Origin: Pyrobaculum sp. WP30
GTDB lineage: Archaea; Thermoproteota; Thermoprotei; Thermoproteales; Thermoproteaceae
Direction: 5' to 3'
DNA length: 64,000 bases
Assembly (NCBI GenBank): GCA_001189275.1
Contig: CP012158.1
Span: 1,479,704 to 1,543,703, forward strand
The translations under genes and the position numbers were made by a program. The notes beneath the pieces are model-generated. The model made no database searches, had not been told where the DNA came from, and saw nothing but the letters and a program-made list of their open reading frames with translations. Position 1 is the stretch's first letter. Each line of letters opens with the position of its first letter. Shown one piece after another: positions 9,382 through 18,616 of the stretch.

Positions 9382-10259
9382 CGCTTATAGGCCGCGTCCT
9401 GCATAACATACACCCGGAGATAACCTATAGACTCGGCTCCATCCTCTTCTCGTTGCCGCTTCCGCCTTGCCGTTGCGAGACGCGTTGGGAGGTAGGGGGA
9501 GTTAAGACGTGTGGACCTGTAGGCGTCGCGGCTGGGCTGGACAAGACTGGGGCCTACGCCAGGTTCCTGTCGTTTTTTTGCCCCGGCTTTTTAGTCGTCG
9601 GCTCCACGCTACCCCGCAGGCGGCAGGGGAACGCGCCGCCCCGGGTCGCCAGGGTGCGTCCGTACTCTTTGGTTAACGCCATGGGGCTCAACAGCCCTGG
9701 CATCGCGGAGGTGGTGTCTAGGCTGGCGGGCTTGGGATACCCAGTGTTTATAAGCGTCGCTGGGTTCAGCGCCGAGGACTTTTTCACGCAACTGATCTAC
9801 CTCCAGAGACACTACAGGCCGGCCGCCGTCGAGGTCAACATATCCAGCCCCACTTATAGAGGCCTCTGGCGTGACCTGCCGAGGCTCGTCGACGTGGATC
9901 TCCCCATCTTCATCAAGATAGGGCCTGGGACAAACATGCCGTTGGTGGTTAAAGCGGCAAGGAGGATGGGGTGGGGCCTGGTGGTGACCAACACCTTCCC
10001 GGTGGAGGACCGCCGCATCAGCGTGGGGAGGGGCGGCCTCAGCGGGCTTTTGGTCTACAAATACGGCGTTAGGATGCTGGGAAGAATAAGGGGGCTTGTG
10101 GGGCCCGACACTCCTATTATATACAGCGGCGGCCTCTTCACCTGTAGCCAGCTCAGGGAGGTGCTGAAGCTGGCCAACGCGGCCGAGGCGCTGACCTCCA
10201 TACTGTACTTCACGCCCTTCGTGCTCAAACTGCTCAACCAATGCCCCGACATTGTATGA
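9369..10259 (+). CDS. pyrD: dihydroorotate dehydrogenase (class 2-like)
   Basis: A 296-aa FMN TIM-barrel protein. The N-terminus ([17 protein letters not shown]) resembles the helical extension of quinone-linked class 2 enzymes. Family motifs are [22 protein letters not shown] and [13 protein letters not shown], then KIGPG and GGLSG near the flavin phosphate site. It oxidises dihydroorotate to orotate, the substrate of the enzyme encoded just upstream. It is somewhat shorter than the usual class 2 protein (about 335 residues). It converges on the Mut7-C gene with a 26-bp overlap. Confidence 0.88.
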   Translation: MALLTLIGRVLHNIHPEITYRLGSILFSLPLPPCRCETRWEVGGVKTCGPVGVAAGLDKTGAYARFLSFFCPGFLVVGSTLPRRRQGNAPPRVARVRPYSLVNAMGLNSPGIAEVVSRLAGLGYPVFISVAGFSAEDFFTQLIYLQRHYRPAAVEVNISSPTYRGLWRDLPRLVDVDLPIFIKIGPGTNMPLVVKAARRMGWGLVVTNTFPVEDRRISVGRGGLSGLLVYKYGVRMLGRIRGLVGPDTPIIYSGGLFTCSQLREVLKLANAAEALTSILYFTPFVLKLLNQCPDIV

Positions 10260-10722
10260 CCGTCTTCTCAGCGTCCTGCACCAGCTGTAGCAACCTGCGC
10301 CAGTGGGACCCCACCCAGTAGTAGCGGCCGCAGGATGAGCACCGCCAGCACACGTGGCTCAACACCCTGTGCCCCACGGCTTTCTCCGCCTCTGTGCAGG
10401 GAACCTCAAGAAGCTGACCACCGCACAGGGGACATGCGGATTTCTCAAACGGCTTTAAACCAAGCCGGAGGAACGCGGCTATCCACTTAACGTGGTCCTC
10501 TGTTGCGAGAAGGATTGTGGGCCCCCTTCTGCGTCTGAAGAGCTCCCTATCGCGTGTAATCACTAGACACTCTGTAGTGACGAGCTCCGAGTCTTCCAGC
10601 TCCGTCTTGTACACGGCGGATATGCCGAAGAGTATCCGCAACATGCGGGCCAGCCACCCCAGCATCGCGTCGACGTATACACAGTCCACGCGAAGTGGGC
10701 CTTTGACTTCGCAGTCTACCAC
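10234..10722 (-). CDS. Mut7-C RNase-domain / zinc-ribbon protein
   Basis: A 162-aa protein with the Mut7-C pattern: an acidic start (VYVDAMLGWLARMLRILF), the middle motif CLVITRDREL, then a C-terminal zinc ribbon with CPLCGG and CWRCSSCGRYYW. The family is a PIN-fold-like nuclease domain followed by a Zn ribbon. GTG 10722 is chosen because it overlaps the NFACT stop by 7 bp, implying coupling; ATG 10668 is an alternative. Pairing with an NFACT gene suggests a role in RNA or ribosome quality control, which is inference from context. Confidence 0.8.
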   Translation of the reverse strand: MVDCEVKGPLRVDCVYVDAMLGWLARMLRILFGISAVYKTELEDSELVTTECLVITRDRELFRRRRGPTILLATEDHVKWIAAFLRLGLKPFEKSACPLCGGQLLEVPCTEAEKAVGHRVLSHVCWRCSSCGRYYWVGSHWRRLLQLVQDAEKTVIQCRGIG

Positions 10723-12557
10723 GTGGCAAATATCTGCTCCACCTCCTCCCAGGGGATTGGGGAGCCGCGTCCCTCTTCTGAAATCCTTGACGGGCCCGGG
10801 AGGACTGCCATGATGTCGTCTATGGAGCATTTACCCAGCTTGGCGATTTCTTTAGCCAGCTTGTTCTTCTCCACGTTGCCGGGCGTCACGACGACGTATT
10901 TCTCAGCGAGCAGAGGTGCGGATCTCGGTGGCGCAACCACGGCTCTGTAGACGTCGCCGTCTCTCCTGCAACCTATCGCCAGCTCGAGGCGGATGTTCCT
11001 GACATATTCCCTCTTGCCGTAGACCATGAAGGATCCCTTGGCCAGGTACTGCCCAGAGGGCGGTTGTTTAGACACCTGCTCGCCGCGGACGTAGTAGACG
11101 TCTATGGCGTGTATGCCTATCTTCCACGCCCTGCTGTAGGCTGCGGCGAACTGCGCCACTTGGTACACCTCAAGCAAGTCGTCCATAGGCGGAGTCACGA
11201 CGACAGAGGCGCCTGGAATGTCTGCGTGGAAAAAGAGGTAGTGGTCTTTTAGATACTTCCTGACGATTGTCTCGTTCTGCGACGCGTCTCTCCCCCCTAT
11301 CACCGGTTTCCTGCCAGTGGTGAGGGTCCAGTGGAATCTCTCAAACCAGCTCCTCCTCGCCACGGCCTTAACCGACGTCTTCACCTCCTCCTCGGACCTG
11401 CGCTGTTTCTCCTCCACCTCTGCAAGCTCCTTCTTGAGCCTCTCCAACACCTGAACCGCCTTAGATGCCTTTTCCTCGAGCTCCTTCGCCTCGTCGAAAA
11501 GCTTCGTGATGTAGCGGCCCAGCGATGTGTCTCTAGATACCTCCACCACATCGCCCTCCGGAAGTTCTATCTTCACCTTAGATCTGTCTACGTGTAGTAT
11601 ATGTATACTGCTTTCGCCTCCTCTCAACGCCTCCTCTATCTCGTTTTTATACATGAGGAGCTTGTGAGCGAGACTTTTGAGTCTCGTAGCCTCTTCTCTA
11701 TATTCAGGAATCTTCTTCTCCAGCTCAGCCACCGTGGCCTCAAGCTTCTTACGCCTTGCCGCCAGCTCTTGAGTCTTTTGGACAGCCATCGCCGCCAGCT
11801 CCATGGGCGTGAAGTAGTAGTCTAACGCAACCCAGAAGGTGTTGAACAGCTTAACCTCGTCGCATTGCATAGACACAGGCCTAATAGGCATGACAGTAAC
11901 GGGGGCGCCTCCCTTGATGCATACGGCGGGTTCTAACCTACCCGCGCGGATTTGATCGATCAACGTTTTCAACATCTCGGCCAATGCCCTCGGGGAGGCG
12001 CCGACTCGGGCGATGAGCTCGTCCGCCAGCTCAGGCCCCGTGCCCAGCCGCCTGATTAAGCTTCTCCTCACGTCGCTTGGGTCTATGGCCTTCTCTATCG
12101 CGTCGACATCGGCGGTTAATACGTCTATAAAAACCGCAGGCGGGTACGCGTAGGGCAGACCAGACCTAACTTCGCGGTCTTTGCCTCTGTAGCTGTGTAG
12201 AAGCCACACCACCTTTCCCTCTCTCACGGCGATTACGTTGAAAGGCTCGAGTAGCTCCACCACAAGTCTGCCGGAGCTGAACGCCAGCTCTACTATCCGG
12301 TCAAAACGAGGCATGGAAACAGCTGTAAGCCTCTCGTCGCGGAAAAGGCCCCTAAGAGTCTCGGCGCCTTCGTGGCTCTTCTCAGGGATGACGCCTGTGA
12401 GGGAGACCCTATGCCGAGTCGCAACTAAATAGGCAGAGGAAAGCTTAAAGAGAAACCCGACTTCGGTCCTGTATATGTTTTCCACCTTGCTACCAACTAC
12501 GCCGCCCATCTCTGCCACAGACGCGAGTAGGTCAAACGCCGTCATCACTCTCTTCAC
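10716..12557 (-). CDS. rqcH: NFACT (Rqc2/RqcH/Tae2-like) ribosome quality-control protein
   Basis: A 613-aa protein with NFACT architecture: N-terminal FpG-like domain (MTAFDLLASVAEMGGVVGSKV), a helix-hairpin-helix region near residues 160-200, long charged coiled coils (about 260-310 and 370-410), then the NFACT-R (DUF814) domain with HWTLTTGRKPVIGGRDASQN and HADIPGASVVV. Homologues bind stalled large ribosomal subunits and tRNA to add C-terminal tails. GTG 12557 lies at leaderless distance from a TATA box shared with the divergent ATP-cone gene. Confidence 0.9.
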   Translation of the reverse strand: MKRVMTAFDLLASVAEMGGVVGSKVENIYRTEVGFLFKLSSAYLVATRHRVSLTGVIPEKSHEGAETLRGLFRDERLTAVSMPRFDRIVELAFSSGRLVVELLEPFNVIAVREGKVVWLLHSYRGKDREVRSGLPYAYPPAVFIDVLTADVDAIEKAIDPSDVRRSLIRRLGTGPELADELIARVGASPRALAEMLKTLIDQIRAGRLEPAVCIKGGAPVTVMPIRPVSMQCDEVKLFNTFWVALDYYFTPMELAAMAVQKTQELAARRKKLEATVAELEKKIPEYREEATRLKSLAHKLLMYKNEIEEALRGGESSIHILHVDRSKVKIELPEGDVVEVSRDTSLGRYITKLFDEAKELEEKASKAVQVLERLKKELAEVEEKQRRSEEEVKTSVKAVARRSWFERFHWTLTTGRKPVIGGRDASQNETIVRKYLKDHYLFFHADIPGASVVVTPPMDDLLEVYQVAQFAAAYSRAWKIGIHAIDVYYVRGEQVSKQPPSGQYLAKGSFMVYGKREYVRNIRLELAIGCRRDGDVYRAVVAPPRSAPLLAEKYVVVTPGNVEKNKLAKEIAKLGKCSIDDIMAVLPGPSRISEEGRGSPIPWEEVEQIFATW

Positions 12558-12574
12558 AACAGCCTCATCAAGCT

Positions 12575-12586
12575 AAATTTAAAAAA
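12575..12586. promoter_or_regulatory. shared divergent TATA element
   Basis: AAATTTAAAAAA contains a self-complementary TTTAAA centred at 12580.5, which is 23.5 bp from GTG 12557 on the minus strand and 24.5 bp from ATG 12605 on the plus strand. One near-symmetric box can therefore serve two leaderless divergent genes. Confidence 0.65.
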
Positions 12587-12604
12587 TCCCTCCTCGGCAG
12601 ATGC

Positions 12605-13168
12605 ATGGTCAAGGTGGTGAAGAGATCTGGCGTTGAGGAGGAGTACCTCAGCGACAAGGTGTATAAGGCATTGCGCGACGCCGGCGCCTCCGAGGAGGTG
12701 GCTCGGGAGATTGTAAAAGAGCTAGACGAGTGGGTGAAGAAGAGTCACAAAATATCCACAGACCAAATCCGGCGGTTTGTCTTAACCAGGTTAAGAAGGC
12801 TAGAGCCTGAGGCGGCAGACGCCTGGCAGTTCTACGACAGAGTGTTTAAAGGCAGGCTTACTTTCGACGATGGGAAGTTGCTGGTGGTGGAGAAGGGCCG
12901 CCTCTACCTTGGGAGGAAGGTCAAGGACATCGGCAACAAGGGGCTTACATCTGCTGAAGAGGTTAGGGAGATACTTGAAGAGCTGAGGGAAGATATGGAG
13001 TATGGCATATCGCCTAAGGTGATAAACGCGAGGCTCTACGCCCTCTTCATGGGCGTGTTGAAGAAGAAAGACATGCCGAGGGAGGAGAAGATCAAGTCGA
13101 TAGAGCTGATAAACAAGTTCAGGGAGGAGCTTGGGTGGAAGCCTTACGAGCTTAAGCAACCGCTTTAG
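12605..13168 (+). CDS. stand-alone ATP-cone domain protein
   Basis: A 187-aa protein. Residues 1-90 match an ATP-cone, the nucleotide-sensing module of ribonucleotide reductases and NrdR: VKVVKRSGVEEEYLSDKVYKAL, then HKISTDQIRRFVLTRL and AWQFYDRVFK. The C-terminal half is a charged helical region I do not recognise. It lacks the N-terminal zinc ribbon of NrdR. The class II reductase at 25755 is in the same window but not adjacent. It could be a nucleotide-dependent regulator; that is inference. Confidence 0.75.
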   Translation: MVKVVKRSGVEEEYLSDKVYKALRDAGASEEVAREIVKELDEWVKKSHKISTDQIRRFVLTRLRRLEPEAADAWQFYDRVFKGRLTFDDGKLLVVEKGRLYLGRKVKDIGNKGLTSAEEVREILEELREDMEYGISPKVINARLYALFMGVLKKKDMPREEKIKSIELINKFREELGWKPYELKQPL

Positions 13169-13992
13169 GCGAGGAAGACGCCTTGCTCCTCAAGCATCTG
13201 CTTCATAAGAAGAGCATCTTTCTCTAAAAGCGGCGACTCGCATATCAACGTAATAGTGATGTCGCGTTTTGCAAGCTCCTTAGCCAGGGGCTCAAAGGGC
13301 GGCATCTCTCGCTCGATTGGCTCATGTTCATCTACAAACTTCCCATTGCGGTAGCGCACTGAGGTGAAGTGGGTGTGCATGTGCCGGTCGCCGAACTCCC
13401 TCTGCCACAAGTCCAGCATTTCTCCGTAGTTTATCACGCCCCCGTTCCGCGCGAATAAATGCCCCCAGTCCACGACAGGCGTGACGAAGGGAAGCTCCTT
13501 GGCCAGTTTAAACGTCTCTTCCACGCTCCCAAATTGGTTAGTCCGCGCGGTCACCTCTACGCCTATGTAAACCCCGGCCCCTACGCCGGACTCCTTATAC
13601 GCCCGCTCCAACTCCTCCTTAACCTTCTCGTAGCACCTCTCCGGACCCAGCTTCCCGTAGTATGCGGCATGTACCACCACGACCCAAGCCTCCATGTGGT
13701 ACGCCCTGTCGAGGGAATCAACAACCCTCCGCCGCGACTTCTCCACCTTCTCCGCCTCCTCGGAGCACAGGTTTATGAAATAGGGAGCGTGCACCGAGAG
13801 TCTCACGCGGTAGTCCCTAGCCGCCTTCCCCACCTGCTTAGCCAACTCCCTAGACATGCGAACCCCCTGCACAAACTCCACCTCCATGGCGTTGAGGCCC
13901 AGCTCCCTCACCGCCTTCACTGCATCAAGCGTGGACTTAGCCCTGACGACATATTGGGGGATACCCGCAGGCCCTAGGTATACATTTGCCAT
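13165..13992 (-). CDS. endonuclease IV/xylose-isomerase-type TIM-barrel protein
   Basis: A 275-aa AP-endonuclease-2-superfamily protein. Recognisable metal-site segments are LSVHAPYFINL, VVVVHAAYYG, GVEVTAR, PVVDWGHL, HMHTHF and LICESPLL, in the order seen in endonuclease IV (Nfo). Archaeal members of this branch are annotated as deoxyribonuclease IV-like, cutting abasic sites, though sugar isomerases share the fold. ATG 13992 fits the shared TATA box at 14012-14020 better than ATG 13998. The gene's end overlaps the ATP-cone gene by 4 bp, convergently. Confidence 0.75.
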   Translation of the reverse strand: MANVYLGPAGIPQYVVRAKSTLDAVKAVRELGLNAMEVEFVQGVRMSRELAKQVGKAARDYRVRLSVHAPYFINLCSEEAEKVEKSRRRVVDSLDRAYHMEAWVVVVHAAYYGKLGPERCYEKVKEELERAYKESGVGAGVYIGVEVTARTNQFGSVEETFKLAKELPFVTPVVDWGHLFARNGGVINYGEMLDLWQREFGDRHMHTHFTSVRYRNGKFVDEHEPIEREMPPFEPLAKELAKRDITITLICESPLLEKDALLMKQMLEEQGVFLA

Positions 13993-14011
13993 CGCCATGT
14001 GCGGATTTCTA

Positions 14012-14020
14012 CTTTTTAAG
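14012..14020. promoter_or_regulatory. shared divergent TATA element (endonuclease IV-like / truD)
   Basis: CTTTTTAAG, centred near 14017, is about 22 bp from GTG 14039 (truD) and about 25 bp from ATG 13992 on the other strand. It is a second case of one TATA element between two leaderless divergent genes. Confidence 0.55.
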
Positions 14021-14038
14021 TAGCTTGTATGCTGTATC

Positions 14039-15280
14039 GTGATTCAAGCCCCGCCTTTCGACAAGGAGCTCGGCATGTGGTATTACGTCACCGCCACCTG
14101 CCCCTCGGGCGGCGTGATTAAGGCGAGTCCGGAGGACTTCGTGGTGGAGGAGGTGCTGGCAGATGGTACAGTCGTCGCCGTGGGCGGGGTCTCTCTCCAG
14201 CCGAGGGTAGGCAACTGGACGTGGATCCACGTGGTTAAGCGCAACGTGGATAACCTGAAGCTCGTCATACGTCTCTCAAAGGCGCTTGGGTTGAGCCCTA
14301 GGGACGTCTCCATAGGCGGGATAAAGGACACCAGGGCGGTGACGTCGCAGATAATCTCGGTAAGAGGCGACGCGGCTAATCTGCCCAAGATCCCCAACGT
14401 GGAGTTTCTAGGTCTTTGGCCCATGGACAGGCCCATAACGCCCTCTATGATCTACGGCAATAGGTTCACCGTAGTGATCCGCTCGGTGGAAAAGATGGAA
14501 TGTGCGGAGGAGGCGCTGAAGATGATACACGCGGTCGCCCCGCCCAACTACTACGGCTACCAACGCTTCGGCACGATCAGGCCGGTCAGCCACCTCCTGG
14601 GCAAGGCGCTTCTGAGGAAAGACGCCGAGGCCTTCCTCGACATCATGTTCTGCAGAATTTTCCCCCACGAGTCCGACTCTGCGAAGAAGGCCAGGGAGCT
14701 TGCGTGTAGGGGGGAGTACCAAAAGGCGCTGGAGGCGTTCCCCAAGAAGTTTATCGAGGAGAGGGCGGTGCTCAGAAGACTGTCAAGCGGCGTGGATCTG
14801 TGGAACGCCGTAATGTCCATACCGGTCCAGATACTCAGGATATACGTGGAGGCCGCCCAGTCCTACGTGTTCAACGTCTTCCTCTCTAGGCGGATGGAGC
14901 TGGGTCCCCTCGAGAAGCCTGTTGAGGGAGATTTAGTGGAGCTAAACGGCCAGGTGGTCTACTACGTGGAGGGCCTCGGCGGCGAGGTGGTCATGCCCGT
15001 CGTAGGTCCTGGCGCCCGGATGCCGCGGGGTAAGGTGGGGGAGGCGTTGCTCCGCGTGTTGAAGGAAGAGGGTCTGGAGATGGGGTCCTTCCTAAAAATG
15101 CCCAGGGGGCTTAGGGCATATGGAGGCTACAGGAAGGCCCGGCTGGAGGCGAGGGATTTTCGCTGGCGTGTTGCAGGGAAAGACGTGGAGCTCCGTTTTA
15201 CGTTGCCGAGGGGTAGCTACGCAACGGTGCTCCTTAGGGAGTTGGTGAAACCCACGGAGCCACATCGGCACGGGTTCTAG
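14039..15280 (+). CDS. truD: tRNA pseudouridine synthase TruD
   Basis: A 413-aa TruD-family enzyme, which makes pseudouridine at position 13 of tRNAs. The catalytic motif GGIKDTRAVTSQ contains the active-site aspartate. Other family blocks are SPEDFVVEEVLADG, NYYGYQRFGTIRPVSH with HLLGKALL, and the C-terminal FTLPRGSYATVLLREL. The length is normal for archaeal TruD. The start is a GTG placed by the TATA box. Confidence 0.95.
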   Translation: MIQAPPFDKELGMWYYVTATCPSGGVIKASPEDFVVEEVLADGTVVAVGGVSLQPRVGNWTWIHVVKRNVDNLKLVIRLSKALGLSPRDVSIGGIKDTRAVTSQIISVRGDAANLPKIPNVEFLGLWPMDRPITPSMIYGNRFTVVIRSVEKMECAEEALKMIHAVAPPNYYGYQRFGTIRPVSHLLGKALLRKDAEAFLDIMFCRIFPHESDSAKKARELACRGEYQKALEAFPKKFIEERAVLRRLSSGVDLWNAVMSIPVQILRIYVEAAQSYVFNVFLSRRMELGPLEKPVEGDLVELNGQVVYYVEGLGGEVVMPVVGPGARMPRGKVGEALLRVLKEEGLEMGSFLKMPRGLRAYGGYRKARLEARDFRWRVAGKDVELRFTLPRGSYATVLLRELVKPTEPHRHGF

Positions 15281-15314
15281 TAACAAATTTATTTCTAGGC
15301 ATATTATTACCGAC

Positions 15315-16112
15315 GTGGTTGAGGCGTATCCGGCAGATGAGGAGTTGTCAATACCGAGAAAAGACGCCTTGCTCGTCCTTGCGGTACATAGTTATATCCC
15401 GTCGCAAGCGAACCCCCGCACGGAGCTTGTAGAGGCTGTTCTGCAGAGTCTCCAGGGTAGGGACGTGGCGATTACCTTCTCCATGCCCAAGTCGTATTTC
15501 GAGAAGGCCGTGAAGATCATGGGCTTGGAGAAGCTCGCCGGCAAATACGGCGCTAGGATTCTGCCGCCGCATCAACACGCCGACTACAAGCTGGAGCTGG
15601 AGACGCTGAGAGGGACCAAGATCTCGGTCAGGTCGCTTAGGGCCGCTTTTGATGAGTCTCTTGTGAAGATCGTAATCGCCATACCGGTGAGCCACCCACA
15701 GACAATACTGTACCTCACCACGCCCACCGCGGCTCTGCAGATCTTGGAGCCGAAGGAGTCGCAGAACCTCTACGAAGGCTTCAGGGCTTTGTATAAATAC
15801 ATCGCCGACATATACAAGATGCAGAGAAACACCTACTGCATAGCAGACGGCAAGTTTGTAATAGAAGGCGACGGCCCCATAAAAGGCTTCCAGCGGTACT
15901 GGGGCGTGTTGGTGACCGGCGAGAACTGCGCCGAAGTAGACTACACCACGGCGCAGGCACTCGGCGTGGACCCCGGAGACTTGGGCTACCTCTATTTCTA
16001 CTACGGCGGCGCATGGCCCAAGCTCAAGCTACCGCCGCTCCTAGAGAAAAATAGGGTCCAGATAAAGCTAACAAGCAACGTGGGGATCCTCCTCAGCTGG
16101 AAAAAAGGATAA
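15315..16112 (+). CDS. DUF362-like conserved protein
   Basis: A 265-aa protein. The C-terminal half (ADGKFVIEGDGPIKGFQRYW, then AEVDYTTAQALGVDPGDLGY) resembles the end of DUF362 proteins, a family of unknown function often associated with iron-sulfur proteins. No CxxCxxC ferredoxin motif is present here. The hydrophobic middle segment KIVIAIPVSHPQTILYLTTP is conserved in style with that family. GTG 15315 follows an AAATTTATT box. I assign no function. Confidence 0.6.
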   Translation: MVEAYPADEELSIPRKDALLVLAVHSYIPSQANPRTELVEAVLQSLQGRDVAITFSMPKSYFEKAVKIMGLEKLAGKYGARILPPHQHADYKLELETLRGTKISVRSLRAAFDESLVKIVIAIPVSHPQTILYLTTPTAALQILEPKESQNLYEGFRALYKYIADIYKMQRNTYCIADGKFVIEGDGPIKGFQRYWGVLVTGENCAEVDYTTAQALGVDPGDLGYLYFYYGGAWPKLKLPPLLEKNRVQIKLTSNVGILLSWKKG

Positions 16113-16132
16113 TAGCCCCCGCACCTAGAACC

Positions 16133-16188
16133 CTCGGTGATGAATGCGTTGGTGGACGAGTGGTGATCTGCGACGGACGGGCTGAGCA
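16133..16188 (+). ncRNA. candidate C/D-box guide sRNA
   Basis: A C box GTGATGA (16137-16143) and D box CTGA (16182-16185) enclose about 38 nt. A weaker C'-like GTGATCT is at 16163-16169, and a D'-like ACGA precedes it by a few bases. Size and box order fit archaeal methylation-guide sRNAs. It lies between the DUF362-like gene and the HTH-cupin gene. The internal boxes are degenerate, so it is a candidate only. Confidence 0.5.
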
Positions 16189-16196
16189 AATTTTTA

Positions 16197-16214
16197 AGTT
16201 CTAAACATAGAACT
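16197..16214. promoter_or_regulatory. perfect inverted repeat between TATA box and start: probable operator
   Basis: AGTTCTA-AACA-TAGAACT has two perfect 7-bp arms with a 4-bp spacer. The TATA element AATTTTTAAG (16189-16198) overlaps its left edge, and the GTG start at 16218 lies 3 bp past its right edge. A dimer bound here would block transcription start. The adjacent gene encodes an HTH protein, so autoregulation is the simplest reading. Confidence 0.75.
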
Positions 16215-16217
16215 GAT

Positions 16218-17756
16218 GTGGAGGTAGCCGTTGGGAAAAGGATTGCGGAGCTCAGAGAAAAGAGGGGCCTCACCTTGTCTCAACTAGCTAAGTTGGTGGG
16301 GATGTCTAAATCGGCATTGTGGGCCGTTGAGCAGGGGAGGGTAAGCCCCACTATTTCTACTCTGTGGAAAATCGCCAACGCCTTAGGCGTCACATTCGGC
16401 GAACTTGTGGAACCGAGTTTGTTCGTTGCTGAAAACGGTGTTGATGTTCGTTTAATAGAACGGAGAAACGGCAAGGAGGTATATATCATGCGGCTGGGGG
16501 CTGGGGCGGTGCGCTACGCGGAGCCTCATGAAAACTCGCCGCTTGAAGTTGTTCACGTAATCGAAGGCGCTATGATAGTGGGGCCCCTCGACGCGCCTAA
16601 ATACATCTGGGAGGGGGAGACGGCCAAATTCTACGGCGGGGAGCCCCACTTTTACATGACGGTGGGCGGCGGCGCTGTTGCTGTCGTGTCTATGTTTTAC
16701 CGCTCGCAGATAAGGTCTGTCAAGAGGTGGTACCTCAACGCAATGCCGCCAGCTCCGGAGGGGGTTAGGGATTTGCTTGAGCCAAACGTGGACGACGAGG
16801 TTCTCGCCTACGCGATTTCTGTGGTAAACAAGAGGCAGCCACCGGAGAGGTATTTAGATCTACTGCTTTTCGACGTTCTCTCTGCCGAATACAACACGTT
16901 GGCTGGCAGGCCGACGTTGCCTAAAGCCGTTGTGGAGGCAAGAAGCGCAAGTCCCCCACACGTAAGAGCGACGTCATTTGAGCAGAACTTCGACGTGTAT
17001 GAATACTTCATCTACGAACCCCTGCATCCTGGCTACGCCGAGCAGGCCGTATACGTCGCGTATGAGCTCTATAGGCGCGGAGTTGCAGAAATAGTCAGCG
17101 TGGCGTGCAGCCCTGCCTATCACGAGAAAATGCTGGCCGAGCTTCTTCCTGGCATGAAAATATCTTGTGTAGAATCTTCGCCGTTTTTCAGAAAGTTGAG
17201 TCCGTTCCCGGTGCTAGACGACGTGCCTGCCGGCGCCTCCGCCGTGGTTTCGTTTGGGGCCTCGCATCATATTGATAATTTCCTTAAATGGATGTCGTCG
17301 AGGATAAGAGCCGGCGGTCTGCTCATAGTCGCTGGCGAATTTATAGCGGACTACGACAGCGAGCTGGAGAGGCGGAGAAACGTAATAACGCATCATTTGC
17401 GCTATCTCCTAGACATCCCGCTGAACAAGTTCCGCGTGGAGCTTCTATCTGCGCATCATGCCGCCAGGGAGGGGAGGGTAAGATTAGCCTTAGACATCCT
17501 AGCGAAGACGTACCACGACATATCCAAAGAGCTTGGTGGAGGCGGAGACGACGTGGAGAAGGCTTTTCTCCACTTCTACCGGCTTGAGCTGACGTCGCTT
17601 CTGCTTGGGGCGGCTTACATAGAGGAGAGGAAGACGTCGGTGGAGAAGTTCGTAGGCGCGGCGTCTGCGTTTGGCTTGAAGCTAATGGCGCAGTATAGGG
17701 TGTATCCCACGGGAAGGGAGTCGGGCACTTACGTGTTGGTTTTTCGCAAGTTGTGA
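16218..17756 (+). CDS. HTH-cupin regulator fused to a methyltransferase-like domain
   Basis: A 512-aa three-part protein. Residues 1-65 are an XRE-type helix-turn-helix (GLTLSQLAKLVGMSKSALWA, then SPTISTLWKIANALGVTF). Residues about 75-160 form a cupin beta barrel, a common effector domain (ENSPLEVVHVIEGAMIVGPL, PHFYMTVGGGAVAV). From about 180 onward is a Rossmann-like domain with class I SAM-methyltransferase features: VSVACSPAYH, ISCVESS, SAVVSFGASHHIDNFLKWM and RAGGLLIVAGEF. HTH-cupin regulators are common; this C-terminal extension is not. It is followed after 1 bp by an EamA transporter. The palindrome at 16197-16214 probably mediates its control. Confidence 0.8.
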   Translation: MEVAVGKRIAELREKRGLTLSQLAKLVGMSKSALWAVEQGRVSPTISTLWKIANALGVTFGELVEPSLFVAENGVDVRLIERRNGKEVYIMRLGAGAVRYAEPHENSPLEVVHVIEGAMIVGPLDAPKYIWEGETAKFYGGEPHFYMTVGGGAVAVVSMFYRSQIRSVKRWYLNAMPPAPEGVRDLLEPNVDDEVLAYAISVVNKRQPPERYLDLLLFDVLSAEYNTLAGRPTLPKAVVEARSASPPHVRATSFEQNFDVYEYFIYEPLHPGYAEQAVYVAYELYRRGVAEIVSVACSPAYHEKMLAELLPGMKISCVESSPFFRKLSPFPVLDDVPAGASAVVSFGASHHIDNFLKWMSSRIRAGGLLIVAGEFIADYDSELERRRNVITHHLRYLLDIPLNKFRVELLSAHHAAREGRVRLALDILAKTYHDISKELGGGGDDVEKAFLHFYRLELTSLLLGAAYIEERKTSVEKFVGAASAFGLKLMAQYRVYPTGRESGTYVLVFRKL

Positions 17757-17757
17757 C

Positions 17758-18603
17758 ATGAGGAGTCAAGTCGCAGTCGGCATATTTGAAATGTTGACGG
17801 TGACGGCTATTTGGGGTAGCGTGCCTGTAATATTCAAGCTTTCTGGACTTCCTTCGCCCGTGTTTGTCTTCTTCAGGGTGGCAATTACCGCCGTCTTGCT
17901 GGCCGTAGCTCTACGCCGCTTCGCATGTGGCGGCTTAACTGCGGTTTTGTCTGGCGTCTTCCTTGCGCTTAACTGGATCTTCCTCTTCTACGCCACAACC
18001 CTAATGCCGGTGTCCACCGCCGTTATGATCTACTATGCAGGCCCTATAATGGCCAGCGCCTACATGCACTTCCTTGGCGAGAAAACGCAGAGGCCAAAGT
18101 TGGTAGCCCTATTGATCTCGTTCGTGGGCGTAGCCTTGCTAGTGGGGTTTGCTGGCTACGTTACGCCTCTGGGCGTCTTGTTCGCAGTGTTTAGCGCCGC
18201 GTTTTACGCGGCGCTTATAGTTACCAGCAAGCTCTCCACAATCCGTATGGCGCCTATCTACTTGGTCCTATGCCAGACGTCCGTGGCGACGTTTTTCACA
18301 GTGCCTTTCTTGGCGTTGTATGAGTTTGAGGCGACCCCCTCCGCCTTGGTCGCGGCGTTTACAGCCGCTACGGTGAACACCTTGTTGGCGTTGTTTCTGT
18401 GGTACGACGCGTTGCGCCGAATCACGGTACAGTTGGCGTCGGCGCTCAGCTATCTAGATCCAGTTTATGCGTCTGTCTTTGCCTTCCTGTTTCTGGGCCA
18501 GGCACCGTCCCAGTGGACCGCCGTCGGCGGAGCTCTAGTGATTTTGGGGGGCATAGTGTCGATTTATGCAGAGACCCAGGCGAATAAATATATAAATCGA
18601 TAA
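17758..18603 (+). CDS. EamA/DMT-family transporter
   Basis: A 281-aa integral membrane protein with about ten hydrophobic helices in two repeated halves, as in drug/metabolite (EamA) transporters. Typical features are an N-terminal [14 protein letters not shown], the charged end of helix 2, and [20 protein letters not shown] near the end. The substrate is unknown; relatives move amino acids, nucleobases or sugars. It starts 1 bp after the HTH-cupin-methyltransferase gene and is very likely co-transcribed and regulated by it. Confidence 0.88.
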   Translation: MRSQVAVGIFEMLTVTAIWGSVPVIFKLSGLPSPVFVFFRVAITAVLLAVALRRFACGGLTAVLSGVFLALNWIFLFYATTLMPVSTAVMIYYAGPIMASAYMHFLGEKTQRPKLVALLISFVGVALLVGFAGYVTPLGVLFAVFSAAFYAALIVTSKLSTIRMAPIYLVLCQTSVATFFTVPFLALYEFEATPSALVAAFTAATVNTLLALFLWYDALRRITVQLASALSYLDPVYASVFAFLFLGQAPSQWTAVGGALVILGGIVSIYAETQANKYINR

Positions 18604-18616
18604 AAAGCTGGCGTCT

